A stretch of DNA of 64,000 nt from Deltaproteobacteria bacterium (lineage in GTDB: Bacteria > Desulfobacterota > Desulfuromonadia > Desulfuromonadales > BM103), in assembly GCA_005774545.1 (NCBI GenBank), contig VAUL01000010.1:1-64000 (forward strand), written 5' to 3'. Below the pieces are notes generated by a model, which saw only the letters and a program-made list of their open reading frames with translations, made no database searches and had not been told where the DNA came from. Every line of letters starts with the position of its first letter. Position 1 is the stretch's first letter. The position numbers and the translations under genes were made by a program. This document shows positions 26,564 through 34,991 of the stretch, piece by piece.

Positions 26564-27001
26564 CTACTTGGCCGCCGGCTTGGCGCAGCAGGGCTTGTCG
26601 CAACCGGCCGCAGCGGCGGGGGCGCATTTGTCGCAGCCGCCCTTGGCACAGTTCGGCTGTGCGGCTTTCGGATAGGCGCGCAGCTCCTTGCCGCAGGCGC
26701 ACTTGGTCGGGTCGGCCTGGTTGAGACCGCACTTGCAGCCGTCCGGGCAGGCACAGACATAGACCTTGTCCGCATCTTCCTTGAGCACCTGCTTCTCGAT
26801 CAGCGGCTTGCCGCAGGGGGCCTTGCCGGGCTGCCCGGCGACCGCGTCGCACTTCGCTTCCGGCCCACAGCCGCAAATGTACACGTTTTTGGCGGCGGGA
26901 GCCTGCTCGTGATGGGCGGCGGAAGCCGGCACCGTCCACAGCAGCATCAGGGTGGCGAGGATCACCAGGGCGCACTGGATCAACAGCGATTGTTTCTGCA
27001 T
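26564..27001 (-). CDS. Exported Cys-rich, probably metal-binding protein
   Basis: 145 residues from the ATG at 27001 with AAAGGAG upstream. A signal peptide (about 1-29, 'LLWTVPASAAHHE') precedes repeated Cys motifs: 'YICGCGPEAKC', 'APCGKPL', 'YVCACPDGCKCG', 'KCACGKEL', then 'CAKGGCDKC' and 'GCDKPCCAK'. There are about 20 Cys in 116 mature residues and no CXXCH heme motif, so metal or iron-sulfur binding is more likely than cytochrome. Divergent from the LolA/ABC operon across a Fur-box-like site, which suggests metal-responsive expression. Confidence 0.75.
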   Translation of the reverse strand: MQKQSLLIQCALVILATLMLLWTVPASAAHHEQAPAAKNVYICGCGPEAKCDAVAGQPGKAPCGKPLIEKQVLKEDADKVYVCACPDGCKCGLNQADPTKCACGKELRAYPKAAQPNCAKGGCDKCAPAAAAGCDKPCCAKPAAK

Positions 27002-27030
27002 GGGAAACTCCTTTACGGTGAAATGATCCG

Positions 27031-27049
27031 CGGCATGGTAATCATTATC
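27031..27049. promoter_or_regulatory. Possible Fur box in a divergent promoter region
   Basis: On the minus strand the site reads GATAATGATTACCATGCCG and matches 13 of 19 positions of the Fur consensus GATAATGATAATCATTATC, including the whole first half-site. It lies 30 bp upstream of the Cys-rich gene and about 70 bp upstream of the LolA-like gene, so it could control both. Confidence 0.45.
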
Positions 27050-27118
27050 CGCTTGCCGTGCAAGGGGAATCCCGCGGAAATGTGCTATCCTTAAGCGAGA
27101 AACCGCCGCGGAGGCACC

Positions 27119-27877
27119 ATGTCGTCTCTCCATCCAGACCTGGCCCGGCTGGCCGCATCGTTGCTGCTGGCAGCCATTGCCTGCATTCCCCGACCGGCGG
27201 CGGCGCTCGACCTCGCCGCCCTGATCCGCGAGGTCGAGCAGCAGTATCACGGCACCTCCTCCCGTGCCCTGACCACCATGCAGGTGCGGACCGCCAACTG
27301 GGAGCGGACGCTGGACATGGAAGCCTGGTCGCTGGGGCGCGACTACTTCCTGGTGCGCATCCTGGAACCGGCCAAGGAGCGCGGCGTCGCCACTCTCAAG
27401 CGCGACCGCGAGGTCTGGAACTACCTCCCCAAGGTCGACCGCACCATCAAGGTGCCGCCGTCGATGATGGGCGGCAGCTGGATGGGGAGCCACATCACCA
27501 ACGACGACCTGGTCAAGGCCAGTCATGTCGAGGAGGATTACACCTTCCGCCTGCTCGAAGAGAGCGGCGAACACTGGCTGATCGAGTGTCTCCCCAAAGC
27601 GGACGCCGCCGTGGTGTGGGGGAAGATCGTCTACCGGCTGCGCAAGCAGCCGCGGGTTCCGGTGCAGGTCGATTACTACGACGAGGAACAGCAGCGGATC
27701 CGGGAACTCCGCTTCGACGACGTGCGCCGGGTCGGCGACCGTACCGTGCCGCTCAAGCTGACGGTGACGCCGCTCGACAAGCCCGGCGAACAGACCGTGC
27801 TGCACTACCGGGAGCTGGTCTTCGACATCCGGCTCGACCAGGGGTACTTCAACCTGCGCTCCCTGCAGAAGCGCTGA
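27119..27877 (+). CDS. LolA-like outer-membrane lipoprotein-sorting protein
   Basis: 252 residues. A signal peptide (about 1-29, 'PRPAAALDL') precedes a LolA/LppX-like fold of the 'outer membrane lipoprotein-sorting' family: 'VWNYLPKVDRTIKVPPSMMG', 'GSWMGSHITNDDLVKAS' and 'RELRFDDVRRVGDRTVPLK' are characteristic. It probably binds a lipid or acyl chain in the periplasm. It starts an operon with two FtsX-type permeases, an ATPase and an outer-membrane barrel, so it is likely the periplasmic carrier of that transporter. GGAGG lies 6 nt before the start. Confidence 0.85.
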   Translation: MSSLHPDLARLAASLLLAAIACIPRPAAALDLAALIREVEQQYHGTSSRALTTMQVRTANWERTLDMEAWSLGRDYFLVRILEPAKERGVATLKRDREVWNYLPKVDRTIKVPPSMMGGSWMGSHITNDDLVKASHVEEDYTFRLLEESGEHWLIECLPKADAAVVWGKIVYRLRKQPRVPVQVDYYDEEQQRIRELRFDDVRRVGDRTVPLKLTVTPLDKPGEQTVLHYRELVFDIRLDQGYFNLRSLQKR

Positions 27878-27881
27878 GCCG

Positions 27882-29105
27882 ATGCTGACCGCCCTGGCCT
27901 TCCGCAACCTCTGGCGCAACCGCCGCCGCACCCTGCTGACGCTGACCGCCATGGTGGTGTCCGCAGCCCTGCTGATCCTCTCCCTCGGCGTCTACTCGGG
28001 GATGATCGACGACATGCTGACGACCACCACCCGGCTTTACCACGGCCACGTGGTGCTCGCGGCCCCCGACTACCATGCCCGCCGCGACCTCCATGCCCAT
28101 CTGCCGGCGGCCAGCGCCGAACTGCCGCTGCCGGCCGGCTTCGCCGGCCTGCTCGGCCGCACGCCGCGCCTGCGCGCCTTCGGTCTGCTCTCCGCCGCCG
28201 CCAACAGCCAGCCGGTCGAAATCCTCGGCGTCGATCCGGCACGCGAGCCGACCGTGACGACCCTGCACCGGCAGCTGGCCGCCGGACGCTACCTGCAGCC
28301 CGGCGAAACGGCGGCGGCGGTGATCGGCAGCACCCTGGCGAAAAAGCTCGGGGCCACGGTCGGCAGCGAGGTGGTGGTCGTCACCCAGGCCGCCGACGGC
28401 TCGATCGGCAACGACCTGCTGATCGTCCGCGGCATCTTCACCACCGGCGACAGCCGCCACGACGGCCGGCTCGTCGTCGCCCCCCTCCCCTGGCTGCAGC
28501 AGCTGCTGGCCCTCGATGGCCGCATCCACGAAGTGGCCATCGCCATTGCCGACCCGCTGCAGGCCTTTGCCGCCGCCGACCGCTTCAGCGCCGCACTCCC
28601 GGCCGGGATCGAGGCCCGCGACTGGGGGGACCTCCTCCCCGAGATGCGCGAGGCGATCGTCTCTTTCGACGTCTCGCGCATGATCATCGCCGGCATCCTC
28701 TACTTCGCCACCGCCCTCGGGATTCTCAACACCTGCTTCATGTCGGTCATGGAACGCAGCCGCGAGTTCGGCCTGCTGCTGGCTTCGGGGATGCGCCCCT
28801 GGGGGATCCGCCGGCTGGTGCTGCTGGAGACGTTGTTCCTCGGCCTGATCGGCAGCGGCCTCGGGCTGGTCGGCGGCCTGTTGCTGACCTGGTACATGCA
28901 GGCGATCGGCATCGACCTCTCCGGCACGATCACCCCGATCACCTACGCCGGCAGCACCATCCTGCCGCGCCTGCGTGCGGTGTTCGACCCCGCCAACTTC
29001 CTCCTCCCGGCCGGGATGCTGATCGCGGTCGCCCTGGTCGCAGGCTTTCTCCCCGCCAACCGCGCCGCCCGGCTCGATCCGGTCGAGGCATTGAGAGAGG
29101 AGTAA
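27882..29105 (+). CDS. ABC transporter permease, FtsX/LolCE type
   Basis: 407 residues. One N-terminal helix ('MLTALAFRNLWRNRRRTLLTL') is followed by a large periplasmic MacB-like domain (about 45-265) and three C-terminal helices (about 270-395), ending 'RAARLDPVEALREE', the usual FtsX signature. It lies 4 bp after the LolA-like gene. It should form a heterodimer with the next gene product and extract a lipid or lipoprotein from the inner membrane. Confidence 0.88.
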   Translation: MLTALAFRNLWRNRRRTLLTLTAMVVSAALLILSLGVYSGMIDDMLTTTTRLYHGHVVLAAPDYHARRDLHAHLPAASAELPLPAGFAGLLGRTPRLRAFGLLSAAANSQPVEILGVDPAREPTVTTLHRQLAAGRYLQPGETAAAVIGSTLAKKLGATVGSEVVVVTQAADGSIGNDLLIVRGIFTTGDSRHDGRLVVAPLPWLQQLLALDGRIHEVAIAIADPLQAFAAADRFSAALPAGIEARDWGDLLPEMREAIVSFDVSRMIIAGILYFATALGILNTCFMSVMERSREFGLLLASGMRPWGIRRLVLLETLFLGLIGSGLGLVGGLLLTWYMQAIGIDLSGTITPITYAGSTILPRLRAVFDPANFLLPAGMLIAVALVAGFLPANRAARLDPVEALREE

Positions 29106-29109
29106 GGCT

Positions 29110-30345
29110 GTGCTGAGTGCGTTTCTTTACGCCTGGCGCAGCCTCTGGCGCAACCGGCGGCGGACGCTGATCACCCTGACGGCCATCGCCCTGAGCATCA
29201 TGGTCGTGCAGGCCTTCCACAACCTCGCCGTCGGCGTCTACGCCCGCATGATCGACGACGGCGTCCGCGCCGGCTCCGGCCACCTGGCCGTCTACCGCGG
29301 CGGCTACCTGGAAAGCCGCGAGGAGAACCTCAGTTTCGCCCCCGGCGAACTGGCCGCCCGGATACGGACCATCGCCGGCGTGCAGCGGGTGCTCCCCCGC
29401 GTCTATCTGCCGGCCCTCGCCCAGTCGAGTTCCGACAGCCGCGGCATCCTGCTGATCGGCGTGGATCCGGAGGCCGAGCGCGCGGTCAACCCGTTCCTGA
29501 AGAAACTGCCGGAAGACGGCATGCTCCGCGATCTCGACGGCCGCGATGCGGTGATCGGCAGGAAACTGCTCGGCGACCTCAAGCTGGCGGTCGGCCGCAA
29601 GCTGGTGGTGACCGCCCAGCACCGCGACGGCACCCTGCACAGCGAACTGCTGCGCGTGCGCGGCGTGGTCGAAACCGGCATCGCCGACGTCGACGGCTCC
29701 CTGCTGATGGTCGGGCGCGAACGGGCGGCGCTGCTGGCCGGGATGCCCGGCGAGGTCCACGAACTGGCCATCATCCTCGATCGCGCCGAAAACGACCGCC
29801 GGGTGTCTCCGGCCCTGGCCGCGCTGACGGGGAGCCGGCCGGAACTGGCGGCCGTCTCCTGGAAGGAGGCCATGCCCAACCTGGCCAACGCCATCAAGCT
29901 CGACTACGCCAGCCAGAAGTTCATTTTCATCATCATCCTGATGATCGTGACGATCGGCGTGGTCAACACCCTGCTCATGTCGGTGATGGAGCGGCTGCGC
30001 GAATTCGGCGTGATCCTCGCCCTCGGCAGTTCGCCGATGCGGCTGCGCCGGATGGTGCTGCTGGAAGCCCTGCTGCTCGGGCTCGCCGCGGCGCTGCTCG
30101 GCTCCATTCTCGGCGCCCTGTTCACCTGGTACCTGGTCGAGACGGGGATCGACCTCAAGGACTTCATCCCCGAAACGATGGAATTCGGCGGCGTGGTCTT
30201 CGACCCGGTGCTGCGCGCCGCCTGGGACGTATCCTGGATGGCCCGCATCGCCCTCTACGTGGTCGGCCTGACGCTGCTGGCCGCCCTTTACCCCGCGATC
30301 AAGGCCGGGCGGATCACCCCGGTGGAAGCGATGCGACACCATTGA
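29110..30345 (+). CDS. ABC transporter permease, FtsX/LolCE type
   Basis: 411 residues from a GTG 4 bp after the preceding stop, with an upstream GAGAGGAG. It has the same topology as its neighbour: N-terminal helix after 'AWRSLWRNRRRTLITL', periplasmic domain, three C-terminal helices, and ending 'AGRITPVEAMRHH'. The two permeases are clearly paralogous but divergent, as in LolC/LolE pairs. Confidence 0.88.
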   Translation: MLSAFLYAWRSLWRNRRRTLITLTAIALSIMVVQAFHNLAVGVYARMIDDGVRAGSGHLAVYRGGYLESREENLSFAPGELAARIRTIAGVQRVLPRVYLPALAQSSSDSRGILLIGVDPEAERAVNPFLKKLPEDGMLRDLDGRDAVIGRKLLGDLKLAVGRKLVVTAQHRDGTLHSELLRVRGVVETGIADVDGSLLMVGRERAALLAGMPGEVHELAIILDRAENDRRVSPALAALTGSRPELAAVSWKEAMPNLANAIKLDYASQKFIFIIILMIVTIGVVNTLLMSVMERLREFGVILALGSSPMRLRRMVLLEALLLGLAAALLGSILGALFTWYLVETGIDLKDFIPETMEFGGVVFDPVLRAAWDVSWMARIALYVVGLTLLAALYPAIKAGRITPVEAMRHH

Positions 30346-30350
30346 AAACC

Positions 30351-30436
30351 GTGCCGAGTGCTGAGCAATGCGCGACGAGTGGCCTTCGGCACTGCTTATG
30401 GACTGTCACTCATCGCTCAGCACTTATCGCTCAGGA
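30351..30436. repeat. Dispersed intergenic repeat, copy 1
   Basis: The gap between the second permease and the ATPase holds a short repeat. It shares GTGGCCTTCGGCA (30379-30391) and an 18-nt identity (30407-30424) with copy 2 at 34365-34430, at almost the same spacing. The element contains inverted GAGCGATGAG-like units. It separates otherwise tightly packed operon genes. Confidence 0.7.
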
Positions 30437-30444
30437 CTGACCTT

Positions 30445-31134
30445 ATGCCCCTGATCACGCTCGCCGACGTATCCAAGACATATCGCCACGGCAGCCTGGA
30501 AGTCCCGGCGCTGGCGAATTTCTCCCTCGCCGTCGAAGCCGGCGAGTTCACCGTGCTCGCCGGCCCGTCGGGGAGCGGCAAGACGACCGTGCTCAACCTG
30601 GTGGGCGGCCTCGACCGGCCGAGCGCCGGCACGGTCACGGTCGGCACGCTCGAGATCGGCGGCGCGCCGGCGAAGATTCTCGCCGACTACCGCTTGCGCC
30701 GGGTCGGCTTCATCTTCCAGTCCTACAACCTGATCCCCGTGCTCACGGCGGCCGAGAACGCCGAGTTCACCCTGATGCTGCAGGGCGTGCCGCGCCCGCA
30801 GCGGCGGCGCCGGGTCATCGGGCTGTTCGCCGAACTCGGCATCGACGGCCTCGAGGAACGGCGCCCCGGCGACCTCTCCGGCGGGCAGCAACAGCGCGTG
30901 GCCATCGCCCGGGCACTGGCCGCCGAACCCGATGTGATCCTCGCCGACGAGCCGACCGCCAACCTCGATTCGCGGACGGCCGAGGAACTTCTCGACCTGA
31001 TGCGCGACCTCAATCTGCGGCGCGGCGTCACCTTTCTCTTCAGTTCGCACGACGACCGCGTCATCGGCCGGGCTCGCCGCGTCGTCCGCCTGGAAGACGG
31101 CCGCCTGGCCGGCGACACCGGGCAGCGGCCATGA
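30445..31134 (+). CDS. ABC transporter ATPase, LolD/MacB type
   Basis: 229 residues from the ATG at 30445; an upstream in-frame start (30358) would translate the repeat and is rejected. Walker A is 'GPSGSGKTT' (40-48), Q-loop Gln93 ('FIFQSYNLIPVLT'), signature 'LSGGQQQR' (145-152) and Walker B 'VILADE' (165-170), followed by the H-loop 'FSSHD'. This subgroup energises FtsX-type permeases. Its stop overlaps the start of the next gene (ATGA). Confidence 0.92.
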   Translation: MPLITLADVSKTYRHGSLEVPALANFSLAVEAGEFTVLAGPSGSGKTTVLNLVGGLDRPSAGTVTVGTLEIGGAPAKILADYRLRRVGFIFQSYNLIPVLTAAENAEFTLMLQGVPRPQRRRRVIGLFAELGIDGLEERRPGDLSGGQQQRVAIARALAAEPDVILADEPTANLDSRTAEELLDLMRDLNLRRGVTFLFSSHDDRVIGRARRVVRLEDGRLAGDTGQRP

Positions 31135-32345
31135 AGCGCCTGCTCACCGCGACACTGGCTGCAGCCGGCCTCCTCCTCGGCGCCGCCGGAGCCGTGGCCG
31201 GTGAGACCCCGGCCCGGCCCTGGGGCGGCTCGCTCCGCTCCCTCAACCTACGCGGCGCCGAAGGCCCCGGCGAGCTCTTCCCGGCCTACCGATTCTCCAG
31301 CAGCAGTCTGCGCCTCGAAACCGCCGGTTCGCCGCGGGAGGCCTGGCGGCTCGAAGGCGCCGTCGATTACCAGCTGCTCGGCGCCGACCCGGTGGACCGC
31401 TTCCCCGTGCCGGGGGGCGGCGTGAACCGCCGTTTCGACCTCGACCACAGTTGGCGGCACGATCGCGACTGGCAGGGCCGCATCCAGGTCGACCGGCTCA
31501 GCCTGGGCTGGTCGTCGGCACGCCTGGACGCCACGATCGGCAGGCAGGCGATCGGCTTCGGCCGCATCGTGATCTTTTCCCCCCTCGACATCATCGCCCC
31601 GTTTCCGGTCGATGCCATCGACACCGACGTGCGCCCCGGCGTGGATGCCGTACGGCTGACCGGCCATTACGGCCTCGACGGCCAGCTCGGCGCCGTTGCC
31701 GTCTTCGGCGACACCGCCCGGCACGACAGCTACCTGGCGACCTGGGCCGACAATCGCGGCGGCATCGATCTGCTGGCACTGGGCGGGGTGCTGCGGCACC
31801 GGCCGATGCTCGGCGCGGGACTGGCCGGCAGCCTCGGCTCCCTCGGGCTCAAGGGCGAAGCCGCCTACTTCGAAGGGGAACGGGTCGGCGCGCCCGGCGG
31901 CGACCCGTATCGCCGCATGCTCAATGCCGCGATCGAAGGCTGGTACCGGTTCGACAACGGGCTGACGCTGATCGTCCAGTACCTGCACAACGGCTGCGGC
32001 AGCCGCCAAGCGGAGGATTATCCGGCGATCGCGCTGTCCGCACCGCTGCGCGAAGGGCTGACCAACCTGCTCGGCCGCCACTACCTGCTGGCCGCCCCCA
32101 GTCTCGAACTGCATCCGCTGGTTACTCTGAACAGCCTGCTCATCTGGAATCTGGCCGACGATTCCTGGCTGCTGCGACCAAGCCTTGCAGTCAACCTTGC
32201 CGACAACCTCAGCCTGGAATTGTTCTGGATCCACCCCGACGGCCCCCCGCACCGCAGCCGGCCCCTTCCCTTCCCACCGGAACTCCGCAGCGAATTCGGC
32301 GACCGGGGAAAAACTATCGGCTTTTTCATGAAGTGGTTCTTTTGA
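31131..32345 (+). CDS. Outer-membrane beta-barrel protein of the ABC operon
   Basis: 404 residues. A signal peptide (about 1-24, 'AAGAVAGE') is followed by alternating amphipathic strands with many aromatic girdle residues, ending 'TIGFFMKWFF', a barrel-type terminal Phe. It shares the feel of TonB-independent porins of the alginate-export type ('RLSLGWSSARLDATIGRQAIGFGR'). The start overlaps the ATPase stop by 4 bp, so it is coupled to the LolA/ABC genes and is a likely outer-membrane component or final acceptor of that pathway. Confidence 0.75.
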   Translation: MKRLLTATLAAAGLLLGAAGAVAGETPARPWGGSLRSLNLRGAEGPGELFPAYRFSSSSLRLETAGSPREAWRLEGAVDYQLLGADPVDRFPVPGGGVNRRFDLDHSWRHDRDWQGRIQVDRLSLGWSSARLDATIGRQAIGFGRIVIFSPLDIIAPFPVDAIDTDVRPGVDAVRLTGHYGLDGQLGAVAVFGDTARHDSYLATWADNRGGIDLLALGGVLRHRPMLGAGLAGSLGSLGLKGEAAYFEGERVGAPGGDPYRRMLNAAIEGWYRFDNGLTLIVQYLHNGCGSRQAEDYPAIALSAPLREGLTNLLGRHYLLAAPSLELHPLVTLNSLLIWNLADDSWLLRPSLAVNLADNLSLELFWIHPDGPPHRSRPLPFPPELRSEFGDRGKTIGFFMKWFF

Positions 32346-32421
32346 TCCCTTGCACTCCCCGCGAAAAGTGTTATCCTATGAAATCATTTGGATGTCAGTC
32401 CAATCGAGGAGGATTCTGCCC

Positions 32422-33630
32422 ATGCAAACTGCGACCCGCTATCTTCTGATCGCTCTCGTGACGGTGCTGCTGGCGGCACCGTCGGCCTTTGCCGGCCAAC
32501 GCGAAGGTGCCTTCACCCTCAGCCCGATGATCGGCTACCACGTATTCGAAGGGGACCAGCGCACCGACAACGGCATCAGCTACGGGCTCGGTTTCGGCTA
32601 CAACGTCACCAAGCACTGGGCCGTCGAAGCCGACCTGCGCTACACCCCGACCGATACCGACATCCCCGGCAGGAGCGACGAGGATGTCAATGTCTGGGTG
32701 GGCAGCCTGAACGCCCTGTACCACTTCAATCCCGACGGCCCGTTTGTCCCGTACCTGGTTGCCGGGTTTGGCGGCATGGTCTTCGACGTCGATGAAGTCG
32801 GCAACCGCGACGACGACGAGGACTTCATGCTCAACGCCGGGGCCGGCTTCAAGTATTTCTTCGCCGACGATCTGGCCTTCCGCTTCGATGCCCGTTACGT
32901 CGCCGACCTGCACTCCGACCGCGACTACGACCAGTCGCCCGACAGCGACAACCTCGACCACAACCTGATCGCCATGGCCGGGCTGGTCTGGCAGTTCGGC
33001 GGCCCGCCGCCAGCCCCGCCGGCCCCGCTCGACAGCGACATGGACGGCGTCCCCGACAGCCGCGACAAGTGCCCCGGCACCCCCCTGGGCACCCCCGTCG
33101 ACGCGGTCGGTTGCCCGCCGGCCGAACCCAAGCCGGCGCCGCCGGTGGTCAAGCCGGCCCCGGTCCCGCCGCCGGCCCCGGTCGACGGCGACGATGACGG
33201 CGACGGCGTGCCGAACAGCCGCGACAAGTGCCCCGGCACGGAAAAAGGCGTCATCGTCGATGAATTCGGCTGCCCGGTGAAATTCACGCTGTATGTCGAA
33301 TTCGACTTCGACAAGGCGGAGATTCGCCCGCAGTACCACGAAAGGCTCAAGGAAGCGGCCGACTTCATCAACAAGTATCCCAACACCAAGTTCCTGCTGG
33401 CCGGCCATACCGACAGCAAGGGGACCGACAAGTACAACCAGACGCTCTCCGAGCGCCGGGCCGCGGCCGTCAAGAAATACCTGGTCGAGAAATTCGGCAT
33501 CGGCGCACAGCTGCTCTATCCGCGCGGCTACGGCGAATCCCGGCCGATCGCCGACAATGCGACCGACGAGGGGCGCCAGAAGAACCGCCGCGTCGAAGTC
33601 ATCTGCTGCGTGATCATCCCGGCGGAATAG
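32422..33630 (+). CDS. OmpA-family porin with calcium-binding TSP3 linker
   Basis: 402 residues from the ATG at 32422 with GAGGAGGA upstream. A signal peptide (1-24) precedes an N-terminal eight-stranded barrel (about 25-190), a linker with two thrombospondin type 3 repeats ('DSDMDGVPDSRDKCPGT', 'DDDGDGVPNSRDKCPGT') separated by Pro-rich stretches, and a C-terminal OmpA domain ('FDFDKAEIRPQYHE', 'LAGHTDSKGTDKYNQTLSERR') that binds peptidoglycan. This OprF-like protein anchors the outer membrane to the cell wall. A 17-bp-stem terminator follows. Confidence 0.92.
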   Translation: MQTATRYLLIALVTVLLAAPSAFAGQREGAFTLSPMIGYHVFEGDQRTDNGISYGLGFGYNVTKHWAVEADLRYTPTDTDIPGRSDEDVNVWVGSLNALYHFNPDGPFVPYLVAGFGGMVFDVDEVGNRDDDEDFMLNAGAGFKYFFADDLAFRFDARYVADLHSDRDYDQSPDSDNLDHNLIAMAGLVWQFGGPPPAPPAPLDSDMDGVPDSRDKCPGTPLGTPVDAVGCPPAEPKPAPPVVKPAPVPPPAPVDGDDDGDGVPNSRDKCPGTEKGVIVDEFGCPVKFTLYVEFDFDKAEIRPQYHERLKEAADFINKYPNTKFLLAGHTDSKGTDKYNQTLSERRAAAVKKYLVEKFGIGAQLLYPRGYGESRPIADNATDEGRQKNRRVEVICCVIIPAE

Positions 33631-33651
33631 ACTCGACGCACCATCCTGCCA

Positions 33652-33689
33652 CGGCAAAGGGCCGGCACATACGTGCCGGCCCTTTGCCG
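33652..33689. terminator. Strong bidirectional hairpin terminator
   Basis: A perfect 17-bp inverted repeat (33652-33668 with 33673-33689) around a 4-nt loop lies between the convergent ompA-like and methyltransferase genes. It lacks a long T run, but position and strength fit a shared terminator. Confidence 0.75.
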
Positions 33690-33729
33690 TTCCGACCGGG
33701 AAGTCTGCTGCTACAGCCCCCTGTGGACT

Positions 33730-34335
33730 TCACCCTGACCGTTTCTCCGCGACCAGCAGATACGGCGCCCCGGGCGCATTGGCCACGCTCACGCGCAGAA
33801 CCTGCCAGGACGGGCACGGCAGCGCCGCAAACAACCGGTCGACGGCTGCCGCCTCGACATCGCCGCCCGGATGCCCGGGGTACACGGTGACGGCCAACCG
33901 TCCACCGGCAAGCAACAGGTCGAGGGTGCCCTGCAAAGAGCGGCAGGTCGTTTCCGGACGGGTGGTCAGGGCGGAATCGCCGCCGGGGAGATAGCCGAGG
34001 TTGGCCACCGCAGCCCGGATCGGCGAGGTGACGAAGGCCGCCACGGTCGAGTGGCAGGCATGCACCAGGTAGACACCGGGGGTTGCCGGCACCTCGCATC
34101 CCGTCATCCAGTCGACGACGGTGCACCCCGTCGCCCGCAGGGCGGCAGCAGCCTGCTTAAGGGCCGCCGCCTGCACATCGAACGCCACCACCCGCCCGGC
34201 AGGGCCGACCGCGTCGGCCAGCACCTGCGTGTCGCGCCCCTCCCCGGCCGTCAGGTCGACCGCCGCATCGCCGGGGCGCAACACCTCGCGCAGCAGGGCA
34301 TGGCTCCAGGGGACGACAAGGGTCAGGTTTGGCAT
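33730..34335 (-). CDS. Class I SAM-dependent methyltransferase, YtqB/MnmM-like
   Basis: 201 residues. The SAM-binding motif is 'AVDLTAGEGRDTQVLAD', followed by 'VVAFDVQ'. The segment 'AVANLGYLPGGDSALTTRPETT' closely matches the diagnostic 'NLGYLPGGD...T...TT' of the PF06962 family, whose Bacillus member YtqB (MnmM) methylates the wobble uridine of tRNA. The predicted role is therefore tRNA modification. It lacks the long N-terminal extensions seen in some rRNA methylases. Confidence 0.8.
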   Translation of the reverse strand: MPNLTLVVPWSHALLREVLRPGDAAVDLTAGEGRDTQVLADAVGPAGRVVAFDVQAAALKQAAAALRATGCTVVDWMTGCEVPATPGVYLVHACHSTVAAFVTSPIRAAVANLGYLPGGDSALTTRPETTCRSLQGTLDLLLAGGRLAVTVYPGHPGGDVEAAAVDRLFAALPCPSWQVLRVSVANAPGAPYLLVAEKRSG

Positions 34336-34364
34336 CGGCTAGCAACTGGTGGCAAGAGGATTGC

Positions 34365-34430
34365 CCGTGCTGGGTGGCCTTCGGCATTCGTTTTGTGATT
34401 AACACTCATCGCTCAGCACTCATCGCTGTC
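34365..34430. repeat. Dispersed intergenic repeat, copy 2
   Basis: GTGGCCTTCGGCA (34374-34386) and CACTCATCGCTCAGCACT (34403-34420) are identical to segments of the repeat at 30379-30424, separated by 29 rather than 28 bp start to start. It lies between the methyltransferase and terB-like genes. Confidence 0.7.
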
Positions 34431-34879
34431 TATCGCTTTTCATCCAGAACCCGCACCTTGCATGCGATCGCATCCTTGTGCGACAGGCGCAGCAGGGTGG
34501 CCAACTGGCGGGCGATGGCATCCTCGACCTTGTCGAGCGAGCCGTCGGCATAGATCAGCCGCCATACCCCTTCCATGACGGCGAGCTTCTCCTCGATGGT
34601 GAAGTGGGCATTGATCTCCCGGGCGAACTGATAAAGATCGGTGCTGCTGAGTTGGTGGTCGCGCGCAAAAGCAACCAGTTCGGCAATCGCCTCGGCGGGG
34701 AGGGTGAACATCCCGGCGAGCAGGTCATGAACGATGCGGGCCTCGACCGCCTGGTACTGGCCGTCGCTGTGCGCGACCTCGAGCAGCAGGGCGCAGGTCG
34801 CCACCTGCACACGGGTAAAGCGCGCACCGTTATCCACCGGGCTGCCGCTTTGCAGCAGGCTGAGAATCTTGTTGAACAT
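34430..34879 (-). CDS. TerB-family protein
   Basis: 149 residues. 'VATCALLLEVAHSDGQYQAVEARIV' and the second 'VWRLIYADGSLDKVEDAIA' are the two metal-binding 'xDG' helices of the TerB/DUF533 fold, best known from tellurite resistance modules. No other ter genes are nearby, so it is a stand-alone member whose role is unknown. Start chosen at 34879 (GAGAGGGAACCG upstream). Confidence 0.8.
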   Translation of the reverse strand: MFNKILSLLQSGSPVDNGARFTRVQVATCALLLEVAHSDGQYQAVEARIVHDLLAGMFTLPAEAIAELVAFARDHQLSSTDLYQFAREINAHFTIEEKLAVMEGVWRLIYADGSLDKVEDAIARQLATLLRLSHKDAIACKVRVLDEKR

Positions 34880-34900
34880 CGGTTCCCTCTCAGTTGTTAA

Positions 34901-34991
34901 GCAATGAGCAACGAGTGCCGAGCGATGAGCAGAGGCTCCGCCGACAACCGGGGCTTGTCACGCACAACTGCTCGCGCGGCACTCAGAACTG
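34901..34991. repeat. Dispersed intergenic repeat, related copy 3
   Basis: GCAATGAGCAACGAGTGCCG and GAGCGATGAGC at 34901-34930, then GGCACTCAGAACT at 34979-34991, carry the same unit words as copies 1 and 2 in inverted order. This copy is more diverged and its right end overlaps the crcB stop region. Confidence 0.5.
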
